Made by a program: the position numbers and the translations under genes. Positions 61,600-64,000 of a DNA stretch of 64,000 bases are shown one piece after another. The notes below the pieces were generated by a model that did no database searches, was not told the DNA's origin, and saw nothing but the letters and a program-made list of their open reading frames with translations. The stretch is from Parelaphostrongylus tenuis (Eukaryota; Nematoda; Chromadorea; Rhabditida; Metastrongylidae): contig JAHQIW010007086.1 of assembly GCA_019055375.1 (NCBI GenBank), positions 174,861 through 238,860 on the forward strand. The letters are read 5' to 3'. Positions within the stretch are counted from its first letter, which is position 1. Every line of letters starts with the position of its first letter.

Positions 61600-63590
61600 T
61601 AGGCAGGTTATGAAAAACTACTGAGATGCGATAACATCTGAGATTGCACAAGGCGTTATTGGTAACGGTCAATACGAGCATGCCTATGGTGCGCGAAAGA
61701 GAATAATCTTCTTCTGCACCTCGATCACCGAAAAGTCTTTTCAGACGGCGATTGTTATTATCTCATTTAAGACACTGATTATGAGAGATTCCATGTGATC
61801 AGTTCGTAAAAGACGAAAGCTGTAAGTCCGATATACGACCATACGATTAGCTTATAAGGCCCTTTCTATTTGTAGTTGAAGAATTTTAGTAACAAATACC
61901 GGCGATTTTGATTTCGTCGCACGTCCATCTACTGTTAATCAGATTGCTTAGGATTTCCCAACGCCACTATTCGTGTCGAAAAAGGTCATCATTAGTTCAT
62001 GCTCACTAATCTGTACAAATGATAAAAAAACCAGGCGAGCTTAATATTTAGTTGGAGGAAGTAATCAAGCACAAAAAGGGTGAAATAGACCGCGAAAGTT
62101 TCGAAACAAATTTATAGATTTCCTACCTTCGTTTGGGATCACGAATTCCTTTCAAGGAAACTATTCAAAACTCCATGCTTTGAAATGCGAACTGAAATGA
62201 GAGAAAGTATGTAGATAGGAGCAGATTGAACACCTTGCAATGATATAGTCGATTACTTTCGGATTTCATAGGCTATATTACTTTGCCTGTTAGCCCTTAT
62301 CCTTTAAAAGTAAATTAATCTAATGGTAGTGTTGGGCACGGTTCCTTTGATTCCTCACATTCCCTTCTCTTTTTAATGCAATAACCTGTTGGAATTGTGT
62401 AATTTCTATGAGATTTGATAGTCTCATAGTTTATATAATATGTGAACAAAGCTAATATGTTTACGTAAGCACTTCTACTCAATCGTCGTCGCTTTATTTC
62501 TATTGGGTTCTATTGCAGTAATGCCTTCGAACAACTGCTTTCAATTTGCGCCATCATAATACTGGCGAATTAATTATAATTTCCTGAGAAACTTTTTGCT
62601 GAACTCAAGATGCAAAGTGTTCTTTATGTGAGCGCCACGTTCATCATCATATTGCCGTGAGCGATTTCGCACCAACATGAATGAAAACGATATGGTCGAG
62701 AGTGTTTTCGTCATATCGTGTTCGTCTTACGAGCAAGAAAAGGTGACACGCTTCACACTAGAGGCAAGTTTCCTAACTTTTAAAGACATGACATTCTTGA
62801 TGTATACAATGATCTTAAGTCTTTAAGTGACTGAATATTCTTCTTTTCCGGGGAAGGATCTTCTAGTATATGGTTCGTTGCAAGAGATCTAGTAAGTCTC
62901 AATTTCAGCACCTGTTTTAAATTTTCTGTTTTTGAGCTCAATTGAACCGGAGTATGTAAAGATCCTTGTTTGGTAATCATATTTCTTAACTAGTCTTAGA
63001 ACTGATCCCCCTTTAGTAGTGATTGTCGAATGAAGGCGCTTGTGGAGCAATGATCAAAGACAAGCTGAGAGATACCTGGTCGATACATCGAACCTGCGCT
63101 CAATTTTCGCCAAACCTTTCGTTTCTCTAGAGTCGGCGAATGCTACATAATTGTCTGAGAACAGCACTAGTTTGATACACTGATGTGCCATTGTGAATCA
63201 TTGTAAAGGTCACATAATTCACCTCTAACAATGCTTGATGAAGTCGAATGCACAGCCCATCCTCAGAGATGGATCAATTCCTGGACATTCATCTTTACGC
63301 TCTAATTGTTCAAAAATTTGATAAAGAGGTACTCTATCGTTATCGCCACTCTTTTAAGGCCTTCGGTAATAAACGTACTTTCTTGTTTTCATTTGGAGTG
63401 TAAGTAGTCATTCGATAGCTCAGATCAAGAACATTTGAACAGTATATTTTCTTTCTCAAATGGCTTATTTTGGCGCTGTTACGGTCAAATTGAATCTTCG
63501 TCTCTCATTCAAGCACTTTCCGCTGCATAGAACCTTTTATAATTAGATTTATATTGGTACTTATTTGTTATAGGGCGACAAATATTTCAG
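61600..63590. other. No recognisable feature
   Basis: AT-rich, short open frames only. Confidence 0.45.
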
Positions 63591-63591
63591 C

Positions 63592-63705
63592 CGATCTCAT
63601 TCGCTGGACAGAAATTTTTTATAGGGGTGTGAGTAATCATTCGAAAGCCTAAATGTCTTTAGCTATACCACACGTGGTCGATTTTTACAGCACCAAAATA
63701 ATCAA
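63592..63705. mobile_element. MITE-A left end, truncated
   Basis: CTCATTCGCTGGACAGAAATTTTTTATA..AGTAATCATTCGAAAGC in part matches the MITE-A terminal repeat and is followed by CACACGTGGTCGAT. It is cut off where the mariner-derived fragment begins near 63,722. Confidence 0.65.
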
Positions 63706-63721
63706 AAAATAAAAAATAAGC

Positions 63722-64000
63722 AAATTTAGTAACCAAAAGGAATCAAAATAGCATGGTTTTGCTAGTGTTCAATTGCGTCTTTTCTTACAAAAATTATTCT
63801 AAAATATGAGTTACCTATGCTTCCTATAAAATGGGGCTGTCTTAGGAAAAAACTCTCTTGTTCTCAAGCGCGAATGGAGGGCAGGGATAACGCTATTGAA
63901 GTTGAACCTAGAAATAATAGAGCTTGGAGGGGTGATACGGATACAGAAAGGACGGAAGAAAGTGGTTTACGATGTTCAAAGCTGGAGAGAACGGTTTAAT
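63722..64000 (+). mobile_element. mariner fragment with transposase N-terminus, cut by window edge
   Basis: Inverse orientation and about 97% identical to 55,382-55,077. The frames carry the same RNNRAWRGDTDTER segment, with a one-base difference in GGACGGA(T)AG that shifts the helix-turn-helix part out of frame. It continues beyond the window. Confidence 0.75.

Overview
The window looks like nuclear DNA of a nematode, most likely a parasitic strongylid or a close relative. The evidence is small exons with short GT...TTTCAG introns, first exons that begin a few bases after a T-rich AG (trans-splice style), overall AT-richness, and dense small repeats. The order and genus are inference. There are no bacterial genes, operons or CRISPR arrays.

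Two genes can be read almost completely. On the minus strand, 19,572-25,587 holds a 12-exon UNC93-like transporter of the MFSD11 family; its introns are packed with repeats. On the plus strand, 35,564-48,518 holds a gene for a signal peptide, three Ig domains, one transmembrane helix and a short tail without kinase, closest in layout and motifs to FGFRL1. A small two-exon gene of about 98 residues (34,640-35,154, minus) starts about 410 bp from it, head to head. A fourth, unrecognised gene begins at 15,601 (minus) and can be followed for two exons. Weaker exon-like segments lie at 10,110-10,240, 28,519-30,918 and 61,449-61,573.

At least three coding genes carry single-base frameshifts at or beside short homopolymer runs in otherwise well conserved exons (25,526-25,532; 40,536-40,541; 15,305-15,308). 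That pattern suggests residual base errors in a long-read assembly more than three independent pseudogenes.

Most of the rest is interspersed repeats: (1) a tRNA-derived SINE with A and B boxes in about 15 copies (SINE-A); (2) a second tRNA-derived family in about 6 copies (SINE-B); (3) a short tRNA-headed family with a conserved GCATATCACT-like tail (SINE-C); (4) a MITE of about 0.7 kb with ~55 bp inverted ends (MITE-A); (5) foldback elements at 3,726-4,040 and 9,825-10,092, the latter type also inserted inside a SINE at 21,880-21,985; (6) mariner transposase remnants at 54.9-56.9 kb and at the right edge; (7) tandem arrays at 52.4-54.7 kb; (8) a diverged ~2 kb repeat at 5.75-7.83 kb matched in halves at 11.2-11.8 and 17.0-18.2 kb. 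0-5.7, 30.9-34.6, 49.5-52.3 and 57.6-63.6 kb hold little I can name.
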